Shown: positions 13,837-21,417 of the stretch, one piece after another | How positions within the stretch are numbered: the first letter of the stretch is position 1 | How the letters are laid out: every line of letters begins with the position of its first letter | NCBI RefSeq assembly: GCF_000381025.1 | Contig: NZ_KB905816.1 | Span: 558,001-622,000, forward strand | Source of the DNA: Streptomyces sulphureus DSM 40104 | GTDB lineage: Bacteria > Actinomycetota > Actinomycetes > Streptomycetales > Streptomycetaceae | Length of the DNA stretch: 64,000 nt | Direction: 5' to 3' | The notes under the pieces: model-generated | The model's input: the letters and a program-made list of their open reading frames with translations, nothing else | Told to the model about the DNA's origin: nothing | Database searches by the model: none | Translations under genes and position numbers: made by a program

Positions 13837-15336
13837 TCAGCTCTCGTGGCCGCCCGCTGCCTCCCCTTCCGCGCACCGCAGTTGCTCGGCACCCACGGGT
13901 GCGCCCTCGACACTGCTGCGGTCGTGGACGACCTTGGCGACGGTCACGGGTCCCGAGCCGGGGAGCACCGTGAGCGTGCGGCCGTGGTCCTTGCGGGGGC
14001 GGAGTTCGGCGTCGGGGAGCGCGGTGGCGAGGACGTGGGCGTCCCGCTCGTAGTGCGGTGCGTAAACGATGACGGGGCGTCGAGCGCGTCCCGGCTCGCC
14101 CGTGCGCCGCTCGGCGACGGCGAAGCCGTCGTCGCGCAGGCCCGTCTCCAGCCGGTCCGCGCGGTCGCCGCTCCCCTCGACGCGCACCGGCACCTCGGAC
14201 GGCGGCAGCGCGACCGGTGCGACCCCGGGCGGCGGCTGGATGCGCGGCTCCTCGCGGAGCGGGCGGTCCTCGCGCAGGGCCGCGAACATCGCGGCTGCCC
14301 GGGACCTGTCCCAGAGGAGCGAGGAGCCCCACTGCGGGGCGCGGTAGTCGAACTCGGCGATCGGTACCGTCGCGAACTCCGCGGCGTCGTCGGGGAGTTC
14401 GCGCAGCGCGCGACCGAGGGAGACGAGCCGGCCGAGGGAGAGGCTGCCGTCGGTGCGCACCGTCCCCGCGAGGGAGCGTGCGGCGTCGACGAGCGCGACG
14501 GGGTCGCCCGCGACGCGGTCCGAAGTGAGGTCGCCGAGCATCTCGGCGACGAGGCGCTGCTGGCGCCTGACACGGCCGAGGTCGCCGGAGGACGGCGGGA
14601 CGTGGCGGGCGCGCACGTACCGGAGGGCCTGCTTCCCGTCGAGGCGGTGGCTGCCGGCTGCGAGGTCGAGGCCGGAGTTGGCGTCCTTGAGCGGCTTGTC
14701 TGTGCAGACGCGGGAGCCGCCGAGCCGGTCGACGGTCTCGGCGAAGCCGGTGAAGTCCGTCTCCAGGTAGTGGTCGATGTGGAGCCCGGTGGCGCGCTCC
14801 ACGGTGCGGACGGTGAGCTCGGGACCGCCGTGCAGGTGCGCCGCGTTGATCTTTCCGTAGTGCTCGGTGAGGCCGCCCGAGGGGGCGTTCTGCGCATCCC
14901 TGCCGCCGTCGTCCTTCGCCTCGCCGCTCTCTTTGCGGACGCGCTCGGGCTCGACGTGCGGCGCGAACTGCACGTAGGAGTCGCGGGGGATGCTGACGAC
15001 GCTGACCCGGCCGCGGTCGGCGGAGACCTGCACGAGCATCATCACGTCGGTGCAGTCGCACGCCTTGCCGCCCACGTGGAGGTCGTCCTTCTGCTCCTTG
15101 GTGAGGCCCGCGCGCTTGTCGAGGCCGGCGAGGAGGAAGGTGACGGGTTCGCTCGACGGCCCGGGCGCCCGCTCGGCCGCGAGCCCGCCGGGGGCCGCGT
15201 GGAGTCCGGCGGCCGTGGCGACGGCGAGGCCCGCCGCGAGGAGCGTACGGCGCCGGCGCGTGCGCCCGGGGGCTGAACGGCCGGTGGCAGAGGAGAGTTG
15301 GGCGTGTGCAGCGGTACGGGGTCTCGGGCGGTCCAT
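13837..15336 (-). CDS. LytR-CpsA-Psr (LCP) family glycopolymer transferase with LytR_C domain
   Basis: 499 residues. An Arg-rich cytoplasmic start is followed by one membrane segment near residues 30-50 (TLLAAGLAVATAAGLHAA). The LCP catalytic domain spans about 65-330, with TDVMMLVQV, SIPRDSYVQ, KINAAHLHGGPEL, DHYLETDFTGF, LDGKQALRYVRAR and GDLGRVRRQQRLV, including the Arg/Asp residues that bind polyprenyl pyrophosphate. A LytR_C domain follows near 390-480. Family members attach teichoic acids or other glycopolymers to peptidoglycan. The ATG at 15336 has GAGG upstream. It stands downstream of the FAD/Rieske gene with a 128-nt gap, so may have its own promoter. Confidence 0.88.
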   Translation of the reverse strand: MDRPRPRTAAHAQLSSATGRSAPGRTRRRRTLLAAGLAVATAAGLHAAPGGLAAERAPGPSSEPVTFLLAGLDKRAGLTKEQKDDLHVGGKACDCTDVMMLVQVSADRGRVSVVSIPRDSYVQFAPHVEPERVRKESGEAKDDGGRDAQNAPSGGLTEHYGKINAAHLHGGPELTVRTVERATGLHIDHYLETDFTGFAETVDRLGGSRVCTDKPLKDANSGLDLAAGSHRLDGKQALRYVRARHVPPSSGDLGRVRRQQRLVAEMLGDLTSDRVAGDPVALVDAARSLAGTVRTDGSLSLGRLVSLGRALRELPDDAAEFATVPIAEFDYRAPQWGSSLLWDRSRAAAMFAALREDRPLREEPRIQPPPGVAPVALPPSEVPVRVEGSGDRADRLETGLRDDGFAVAERRTGEPGRARRPVIVYAPHYERDAHVLATALPDAELRPRKDHGRTLTVLPGSGPVTVAKVVHDRSSVEGAPVGAEQLRCAEGEAAGGHES

Positions 15337-15464
15337 CCTCGGTACACCTCCGCGGAACGATCGATTCCGCATGCTAGGCACGGGAGGACGCGGGGTGGTC
15401 AGCACCGCGCGTACCGGCGTGCGGACCGCTCACTCGCGCGGACGTGCGCCTCCGAGGGCCCGTC

Positions 15465-17027
15465 TCACTCCCCCTCCGGCTCCTCCCCGAGGTCCCTGCG
15501 CTCCAGCGGCCTCGTCGCCGGACCCTGGAGCACCTCGCCGCCGGTACCGAACCGCGAACCGTGGCACGGGCACTCCCAAGCGCTCTCCGCATCGTTGAAC
15601 CTCACCAGGCACCCGAGGTGGGTGCAGCGCGGCGACAGCGCGCGGAGCTCCCCCTCCGGCGTGCGGTGCACGGCGCACCGGCGGCCGCCGATCCGCACGA
15701 TCGCACCCGTGCCGGGAGCGACCTCCGCGACGGAGTCCACGTAGGAGGGACGGAGCCGATCCCCGACGTAGCTCCGCGCCACCGCCGACTTCCGCCGCAG
15801 CATCGCCGGCGCGTCCCCGGCCCGCGGCCCCGGGTCGTACAGACCGGCCCAACCCGGCAGCTCCTCCCCGAGCACGTGGGCCGCGAGCAACTGCCCGGCG
15901 AGCACGCCCCCGCTCATCCCCCAGCCGCCGAACCCCGTTGCGAGGTAGGAGTGGGGGGAGGCGGGATGGAAGCGCCCTATGTAGGGGAGGCCCTCGGTGG
16001 TCTCGATGTCCTGCGTCGCCCAGCGGTGCGCCAACCGCGCGGAGGGGAAGCGCTCGTACGTCCACGCGGCGAGGCGCTCGTACCGCGCGCTCACCGTCCC
16101 TATCCCGCGGATGCCGGGGAGGAAGCGCTCACCCGTGACGACGAGGAGCCGCTTGCCCGGCGTGAAGGGGTACGGCGCGGTCTGGACGGTGCGAGTGCCG
16201 CGCTCCGGGGTGGTGTACGTGCCCTGCGGGTCCTCCTCGGCGGGGAGGAGCGCGGAGAGCACGAGTTCGCGGCGGGGTGTCAGCCGGGAGGAGAGGAAGC
16301 CCCCGTCGAAGACGGGGTAGTGGGTGGCGACGACGACGTCGGCCGCGCGGACCTCGGCGCCGCACTCCGTGGTGAGGAGGACGGGGCCACCCGAATCGTC
16401 CAGGTCGAGGACGCGCGTGCGCTCCCGTATCAGCCCCCCGCGCGCGACCAGGTCGTCGGCGAGGGCGAGGAGGTACTTGCGCGGGTGGAACTGCGCCTGG
16501 TCCTCGACGCGCACGGCACCGCGCACGGGGAACGGGAGCCGGACGTCCGTGGTGAACGAGGCCGGGAGGCCCGCGGCGCGTGCCGCGTCGGCCTCCGCGC
16601 GCACCTCGTCGACGTGGTGCTCGGACTCCACGTACGTGTACGCCGGCACCCGCTCCAGCTCGCACTCGATCCCCAACTCCGCGACGATCGCGGCGAGATG
16701 CTCCACCGCTCCCCGTTGCGAGGCCGCGTAGAGCCGTGCGCTCTCCAGGCCGCGCGAGGCGGCGATCCTGGAGTAGTCGAGGCCGTGGAGGGCCGAGAGC
16801 TTTCCGCTGGTGTGCCCCGTGACACCCGCGGCGATGCGGTCGGCCTCCAGCACGACGACGGAGCATCCGGCTCGGGCGAGCTCCCACGCGACGGAGAGGC
16901 CGGCGACGCCGCCGCCGACCACCGCCACGTCCGCTTCGATCGACTCCCCCGGTAACAGCGCGGGGTAGGGGGAACGCGCGGCGGAGAGCATCCAGTAGGA
17001 CTCGTATCCGACGGGCAGCGTGGTCAC
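15465..17027 (-). CDS. FAD-dependent oxidoreductase with C-terminal Rieske [2Fe-2S] domain
   Basis: 520 residues. An N-terminal Rossmann FAD-binding motif (VAVVGGGVAGLSVAWELARAG) lies near 33-52, followed by a DAO-type domain with HTSGKLSALHG and GFGGWGMSGGVLAG near the end. The last 60 residues form a Rieske domain with C468-T-H470 and C486-P-C488-H489; C473 and C488 could form the disulfide seen in bc1-type Rieske proteins. The substrate is unknown for this fused family. The GTG at 17027 has GGGAG 9 nt upstream. It is divergent from DUF6227 across 323 bp that holds a perfect palindrome. Confidence 0.88.
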   Translation of the reverse strand: MTTLPVGYESYWMLSAARSPYPALLPGESIEADVAVVGGGVAGLSVAWELARAGCSVVVLEADRIAAGVTGHTSGKLSALHGLDYSRIAASRGLESARLYAASQRGAVEHLAAIVAELGIECELERVPAYTYVESEHHVDEVRAEADAARAAGLPASFTTDVRLPFPVRGAVRVEDQAQFHPRKYLLALADDLVARGGLIRERTRVLDLDDSGGPVLLTTECGAEVRAADVVVATHYPVFDGGFLSSRLTPRRELVLSALLPAEEDPQGTYTTPERGTRTVQTAPYPFTPGKRLLVVTGERFLPGIRGIGTVSARYERLAAWTYERFPSARLAHRWATQDIETTEGLPYIGRFHPASPHSYLATGFGGWGMSGGVLAGQLLAAHVLGEELPGWAGLYDPGPRAGDAPAMLRRKSAVARSYVGDRLRPSYVDSVAEVAPGTGAIVRIGGRRCAVHRTPEGELRALSPRCTHLGCLVRFNDAESAWECPCHGSRFGTGGEVLQGPATRPLERRDLGEEPEGE

Positions 17028-17350
17028 AGTCGTCTCCCTCGGGTCCGGACGGACCCTCGCCTCGGCCTCGTCCCCCTCTCCCCCGCTCCCGCCGCAGCGG
17101 CGCTCGGCGCCGACTCGGCTGCCCACGGCGGAAGTTCGCCGTCCGGCCCCCGAGGTTTCGTTCCCCGCTGCCGCGCGCTCACCCGTGCTCCGCGGAGGAA
17201 TTGTGAAGAAGACGACGGACGGGAGGAGGCGGGCACGCTGCCGTCGTCGATTCGCGCGAATCCGCCCGCGGAGCGCGTACGCGGCGCTACGGTGTGTGCC
17301 CAACGGGGAGCGGAAGCAGTGTGGGGCGACGCTACCGGGAGGGGACGAGA
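17028..17350. other. Divergent intergenic region, FAD/Rieske versus DUF6227
   Basis: No gene is supported. It contains a 14-bp perfect palindrome (listed separately) and TACGGT at 17288-17293, a possible -10 box for the rightward gene; the matching -35 is weak. The part next to 17028 reads Arg/Pro-rich in all frames. Confidence 0.5.
17249..17262. promoter_or_regulatory. 14-bp perfect palindrome GATTCGCGCGAATC
   Basis: Self-complementary without mismatch or spacer, 26 nt upstream of the candidate -10 (TACGGT, 17288-17293) of the DUF6227 gene. Its position would allow control of that promoter. The binding protein is unknown. Confidence 0.4.
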
Positions 17351-18115
17351 ATGGGCGGAGAGATCCGCGAGGAGCAGTATCCGACGCCGGCGAAACATCT
17401 GGACGAGCTTCTGGAGCGTGCGCTCAACCCCTTCGAGGTGCCGGAAGACACGCTCGCCGTGCTGCGCGGATCGCTGCTCCACCGCGCCGAGTTGCACAGC
17501 TGGCGCCACCGCACTTCCCCGCCGCCCAGGCTGCGCTGCTGCAGCTACCGCCACTCCTTCCTCCTTCGCGACGGCGGCACCGAGACGCTCTGGGAGCTGT
17601 GCCACGAGTCGGGCGAGGGCACCGAAGCCACGGGCGTGCAGTACGAGGTCTACTGCGACGAACCCCAACTCCGCACCGCCGAGGCCCGGTTGCACGGCAC
17701 GGACGGCGGGGTGCCGCCGCCGGCGGGCGAGTCGGTGCAACCTCGCACGGAGCTCCGTCCCGTACGGCGTGAGGGGTACGCACGCGAGGGCTCGTCGGAG
17801 CATGCGCGGCGGCTGCTGCGTCGCGCGGAGAACCCGGACAGCCCGGGCGAGGAGCTCCTCGACGCGCTCTCCGCAGCGCGCGGGCACCGCATCGCGCACG
17901 TGCCGCGGCCGCTCCACGGCCCCTCGGCCTGCCAGGTGTGGTGCTCCCTCTACGAGCACGCCTTCCTGCTCGCCGACGGAAGCGAGGTGCGCCTCTACGA
18001 GTTGGAGCACAACCTCTCCCACTCGGGGCACCTCGTCTGCGAGGTCTACCTGGAGGAGGCCGTGGCCGACCGCGCGGCGCACCGCAGGGCGCGCGAGCGG
18101 GGCATCGAGCTGTGA
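17351..18115 (+). CDS. DUF6227 family protein
   Basis: 254 residues of a Streptomyces-restricted family. The sequence holds two related segments: SYRHSFLLRDGGTETLWELCHE near residue 73 and SLYEHAFLLADGSEVRLYELEHN near 200, each followed by an EVYCDE/EVYLEE strand, suggesting an internal duplication of a small alpha/beta unit. No catalytic motif, signal peptide or membrane segment is seen. Function is unknown. The ATG at 17351 follows GGGGACGAGA. It is alone between divergent and same-strand genes; the Rpf gene 185 nt downstream has its own promoter. Confidence 0.8.
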   Translation: MGGEIREEQYPTPAKHLDELLERALNPFEVPEDTLAVLRGSLLHRAELHSWRHRTSPPPRLRCCSYRHSFLLRDGGTETLWELCHESGEGTEATGVQYEVYCDEPQLRTAEARLHGTDGGVPPPAGESVQPRTELRPVRREGYAREGSSEHARRLLRRAENPDSPGEELLDALSAARGHRIAHVPRPLHGPSACQVWCSLYEHAFLLADGSEVRLYELEHNLSHSGHLVCEVYLEEAVADRAAHRRARERGIEL

Positions 18116-18216
18116 CCCGTGCGTACGGTCGCGCGCGTACGGACGGCCCGCGGACGGAGGCGGAGCGCGGCCGCCCCCGTGCAACCGTGTCACCCCCCGT
18201 GACCCCCGCTGACCCC

Positions 18217-18245
18217 TTGTGACCCCCGAAGCGGCGCCCTATGGT
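18217..18245 (+). promoter_or_regulatory. Candidate promoter of the Rpf-M23 gene
   Basis: TTGTGA (18217-18222) and TATGGT (18240-18245) are separated by 17 nt, a good match to housekeeping (HrdB-type) promoters. The start codon is 55 nt further on. Just upstream, GTGACCCCC-type units repeat (18199-18228) and may bind a regulator. No c-di-AMP riboswitch is recognisable in the short leader. Confidence 0.6.
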
Positions 18246-18300
18246 GGCTCCGCTCGGCAACTCCCGTCCGCGGCACCGCCGATCAACGGAGGCACCGTCC

Positions 18301-19740
18301 ATGTCCGCTCGGCCCAACCGGCCCGCTCCGCCCGAGCCTGCCGCCCGCGGGCGCCACCGCAGGCAGCGGCCGAGCGCCGCTTCCCGCACCTCGCTGCGGC
18401 TCACCGTGGGCGGTGCAGGGCTCGCGATCCCGCTCGCGGGCGCACAGTTGGCACACGCGGCGCCGCAGGACGTCTGGAACAAGGTGGCCGCCTGCGAGAG
18501 CAGCGGCAACTGGTCGGTCAACACGGGCAACGGCTACTACGGCGGCCTCCAGTTCACCCAGAGCACCTGGGAGGCGTACGGCGGGGGCGCGTACGCCGCC
18601 CGTGCCGACCTGGCGAGCAAGGACCAGCAGATCGCGGTCGCCGAGAAGGTGCTGCGCGGCCAGGGCGCCGGCGCCTGGCCCAACTGCGGCCCGAACTCCG
18701 GGCTGTCGCGAGCGGCGGCCGAGCCGCGCGTGCAGCAGGCGAGGGCGGACGAGGCCGTGGCCCAGGCGAGCCAGGCGAAGGCGGCCAAGGCGGAGAGCGA
18801 GAAGGCCGAGACCGAAAAGGCGGAGGCGGCCAGGGCGAAGGCGGCCAAGGCCGAGCGGGCGAAGGCGGATCGCTCGAAGAAGCAGACCAAGTACGAGGTG
18901 GTGGGCGGCGACACGCTCTCCTCCATCGCGGAGTCGCATCGCGTCAAGGACGGTTGGCAGGGCCTCTACTCCCGCAACCGCAGCACTGTCGGCGGCGACC
19001 CGGATCTCATCCTGCCCGGACAGGAGTTGCGGCTCGCCGGAGCCAAGGAGAAGGCCCAGCAGGGCAGTTCGGACGCCGCTCGCAAGCCGGCCGAGAGCGA
19101 GGCACGGGCAGCGCGGCAGGCCGCGGCGGAGCGGGAAGCCGCGAAGAAGGCCGCAGCCGAGAAGGCGGAGCAGGCGAAGGCCGAAAAGGCAGAGGCCGAG
19201 CGCGAGAAGGCCCGCAAGGCCGAGGCGGCCAAGGCGAGGGCGGAGAAGGCGAAAGCCGAAAAGGCAAAGGCGGAGAAGGAGAAGGCGGAGAAGGCCAAGG
19301 CGGAGAAGGCCAAGGCCGCTCGCGCGAAGAGCTCCTCAGTGATCGCCCCGGTGAGCGGGGTCTCGCCGACGACGGGCTACCGCGCCTCCGGGAGCAGTTG
19401 GTCCTCGGGGCAGCACACAGGCGTCGACTTCCCCGTCGGCACGGGGACGACCGTGAAGGCGGTCTCGGCAGGCAAGGTCGTCTCGGCCGGCTGGGGCGAC
19501 GCCTACGGCTACGAGGTCGTCGTCCGTCATTCCGACGGCAAGTACAGTCAGTACGCGCACCTTTCAGCGATATCCGTCCGCGCGGGCCAGAGCGTCGACA
19601 CCGGCCAGCGCGTCGGCCGTTCCGGCGCCACGGGCAACGTCACGGGCCCGCACCTGCACTTCGAGGTGCGCACGGGCCCCGGCTACGGCTCCGACATCGA
19701 CCCGCTGGCATACCTCAGAGGGCGCGGCGTGCGCATCTGA
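18301..19740 (+). CDS. Secreted Rpf-like transglycosylase with LysM and M23 endopeptidase domains
   Basis: 479 residues. A Tat/Sec-like N-terminus with Arg-rich start and hydrophobic stretch ends near AHA54. Residues 55-130 are a resuscitation-promoting-factor transglycosylase domain with catalytic Glu66 in ACESSGNW. Residues 197-245 are LysM. Ala/Lys/Glu-rich helical linkers lie at 138-195 and 246-343. Residues 370-472 are an M23 metallopeptidase with His372/Asp376 (HTGVD) and His451-Leu-His453 (HLHFEV). It should cut both glycan strands and peptide crosslinks of peptidoglycan outside the cell. Having both cutting activities plus LysM in one chain is unusual compared with the common Rpf-LysM or M23-only forms. 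A good promoter stands 55 nt upstream. Confidence 0.9.
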   Translation: MSARPNRPAPPEPAARGRHRRQRPSAASRTSLRLTVGGAGLAIPLAGAQLAHAAPQDVWNKVAACESSGNWSVNTGNGYYGGLQFTQSTWEAYGGGAYAARADLASKDQQIAVAEKVLRGQGAGAWPNCGPNSGLSRAAAEPRVQQARADEAVAQASQAKAAKAESEKAETEKAEAARAKAAKAERAKADRSKKQTKYEVVGGDTLSSIAESHRVKDGWQGLYSRNRSTVGGDPDLILPGQELRLAGAKEKAQQGSSDAARKPAESEARAARQAAAEREAAKKAAAEKAEQAKAEKAEAEREKARKAEAAKARAEKAKAEKAKAEKEKAEKAKAEKAKAARAKSSSVIAPVSGVSPTTGYRASGSSWSSGQHTGVDFPVGTGTTVKAVSAGKVVSAGWGDAYGYEVVVRHSDGKYSQYAHLSAISVRAGQSVDTGQRVGRSGATGNVTGPHLHFEVRTGPGYGSDIDPLAYLRGRGVRI

Positions 19741-19777
19741 ACGCACACCGCGCAATGCACCCTCGGCCGGGGCCCGT

Positions 19778-20104
19778 TCAGCGCTCCGGCCTCTCCCGTC
19801 CGGGCTCGCGCCCCGTGCGCCGACGTACCGTCACCACGAGCAGGTCCACGAGCGCCAGTACGGCGAGCACGGTGCAGGCGACCGCGAGGACCCGCAGGGA
19901 GCCTTCGGTCGGCACCGAGTGAGGACCGCTGTTGACCGTCCAGAGCCACAGCAGTGCGGCCCCGGCGGCGAAGATCGGAGCGAAGACGGACGAGAGCAGC
20001 ATCCGCAGCTTGAGCGGGCTGCGCGCCGTCACCGGCTCGGTGCCGCTGCGCTGCCGTATCCAGGAATGGGGGGCTCGGTGCGCCCCCGAGGGGGTGTGCG
20101 TCAT
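19778..20104 (-). CDS. DUF6343 family membrane protein
   Basis: 108 residues. Two hydrophobic segments are visible: about 33-57 (MLLSSVFAPIFAAGAALLWLW) and 71-92 (VLAVACTVLAVLALVDLLVV), with a basic C-terminal tail RRRTGREPGRERPER. The family is small, streptomycete, and of unknown function. The ATG at 20104 has AAAGGCGGTGG upstream; a longer frame to 20245 has Arg-rich content and is rejected. It is convergent with the Rpf gene. Confidence 0.78.
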   Translation of the reverse strand: MTHTPSGAHRAPHSWIRQRSGTEPVTARSPLKLRMLLSSVFAPIFAAGAALLWLWTVNSGPHSVPTEGSLRVLAVACTVLAVLALVDLLVVTVRRRTGREPGRERPER

Positions 20105-20444
20105 GTCGGCCACCGCCTTTCGACGCGTACGTGGGAAGCGGCACCGGGCAGCTCCCGGCTGCTCCCCTCCTGTCAGTGTGCCTCGTTCGTGCCGTCTGTA
20201 CCGCGTTCGTGCTGATTGCCGAAGAAGCGCCGACGGCTCTTGCACACCGTGCTCCGGACGTCACCGCACGTGGTCAGTGCCGGTACGGCGATCGCGAGGG
20301 ACCGGCGGCGGATCTGCCGGCGGTACGCTGCCGCTGGGCGCGCTCCCGCGGGCAGGACGCATACCGTACTCTCGTACGGCGCAAGGGCGTTGGCGCGATT
20401 CCGCGGTGGACGAGTACGCGGTGGCGGGCAGGACGGGAGAGCAC
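20105..20444. other. Intergenic region upstream of DUF574/GGDEF operon
   Basis: No gene is supported. It contains the short dyad CCGTAC-TCTC-GTACGG at 20364-20379. Promoters for the leftward DUF6343 gene and the rightward operon must lie in this or the following stretch, but no convincing -35/-10 pair is seen. Confidence 0.45.
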
Positions 20445-20576
20445 ATGCCGGAGGCATACGACCCCCTCGTCTCCGCCCCGGCCGTCGAGATCAAGCCGCT
20501 GATCCGCCGATTCCTTCCGCGCTGCACGGCGGGGTCATTAGCCTCATGCCCCGTGGCCGGGAACCTGCAGAGCTGA
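20445..20576 (+). CDS. Possible small protein, 43 residues, with a TTA codon
   Basis: ATG 20445 has GGGAGAG six bases upstream, one of the better ribosome sites nearby. The product starts MPEAYDPLVSAPAVEIKPLI and has no known domain. It contains one TTA codon (GGG-TCA-TTA-GCC), the rare leucine codon that depends on bldA tRNA in Streptomyces. It ends 19 nt before the DUF574 gene, so it might be a leader peptide. Evidence beyond the ribosome site is thin. Confidence 0.3.
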   Translation: MPEAYDPLVSAPAVEIKPLIRRFLPRCTAGSLASCPVAGNLQS

Positions 20577-20595
20577 GCGAGCTGGAGACCTTGCG

Positions 20596-21417
20596 ATGGA
20601 TCGTCCCGTCTGGGCCCCTCAGGGCATCGACCTCGACGTGCCCAGCGTCTCCCGGATGTACGACTACTACCTGGGCGGCTCGCACAACTTCGAGGTCGAC
20701 CGGGAGGCCGCACGCCGGGCGATCGAGGCGTGGCCGGGCCTGCCGAAGATCATGCAGACCAACCGCGCCTTCATGCGGCGGGCCATCCGCTTCGCCCTCT
20801 CCGAAGGCGTCACCCAGTTCCTCGACATCGGCTCCGGCATCCCGACCTTCGGCAACGTCCACGAGGTGGCCCAGGCCGCCGAGCCCGCAAGCCGGGTCGT
20901 CTACGTCGACAACGACCCGGTCGCGGTGGCCCACAGCGAGGCCGTCCTCGCCGGCAACGACCACGCCGGCATCGTCTCGGCCGACTTCCGCTCCCCGTCC
21001 GACGTGCTCCGCAGCGACGAGGCGGAGCGCCTGCTCGACCTGGAGCGCCCGGTGGCCCTGATGGTCGTGGCGCTCCTGCACTTCGTCGAGGACCGCGACG
21101 AACCCGACAAGGCACTGGCGGCCTTCTTCGACCAACTCGCCCCGGGGAGCCTGCTGGTCATCAGCCACGGCTGCTTGGAAGGCGCGCCCGCACGCGATCG
21201 CGGAGACCGCCTGCAGAAGGTGTACGAGGAGGCGAGCTCTCCGCTGGTCATCCGCAGCAAGGCGCAGATCCTCCGCTTCTTCGACGGCTGGGAGCTCGTC
21301 GAGCCCGGGCTGGTGTCACTGCCGCACTGGCGGCCGGACAGCCCGCCCGAATGGGAGGACTCGGCAGTCTTCACCGGCTATGCGGGCGTCGGCCGAAAGG
21401 TGGGGCATCTCGGGTGA
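20596..21417 (+). CDS. DUF574 SAM-dependent methyltransferase, second copy
   Basis: 273 residues, same family as the gene at 11082. Visible are VPSVSRMYDYYLGGSHNFEVDR, the SAM-binding FLDIGSGIPTFGNVHEVAQ, VVYVDNDPVAVAHSEAVL and the C-terminal ELVEPGLVSLPHWRPD. Substrate is unknown. Its stop overlaps the GTG start of the GGDEF-EAL gene, so the two are co-translated and probably act in one signalling process; that a methyltransferase feeds into cyclic-di-GMP control is an inference from the overlap only. Confidence 0.87.
   Translation: MDRPVWAPQGIDLDVPSVSRMYDYYLGGSHNFEVDREAARRAIEAWPGLPKIMQTNRAFMRRAIRFALSEGVTQFLDIGSGIPTFGNVHEVAQAAEPASRVVYVDNDPVAVAHSEAVLAGNDHAGIVSADFRSPSDVLRSDEAERLLDLERPVALMVVALLHFVEDRDEPDKALAAFFDQLAPGSLLVISHGCLEGAPARDRGDRLQKVYEEASSPLVIRSKAQILRFFDGWELVEPGLVSLPHWRPDSPPEWEDSAVFTGYAGVGRKVGHLG

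Noticed and set aside
18116..18300. c-di-AMP (ydaO-type) riboswitch upstream of the Rpf-like gene
   Set aside because: The leader after the predicted promoter is only about 50 nt and lacks the conserved riboswitch blocks.
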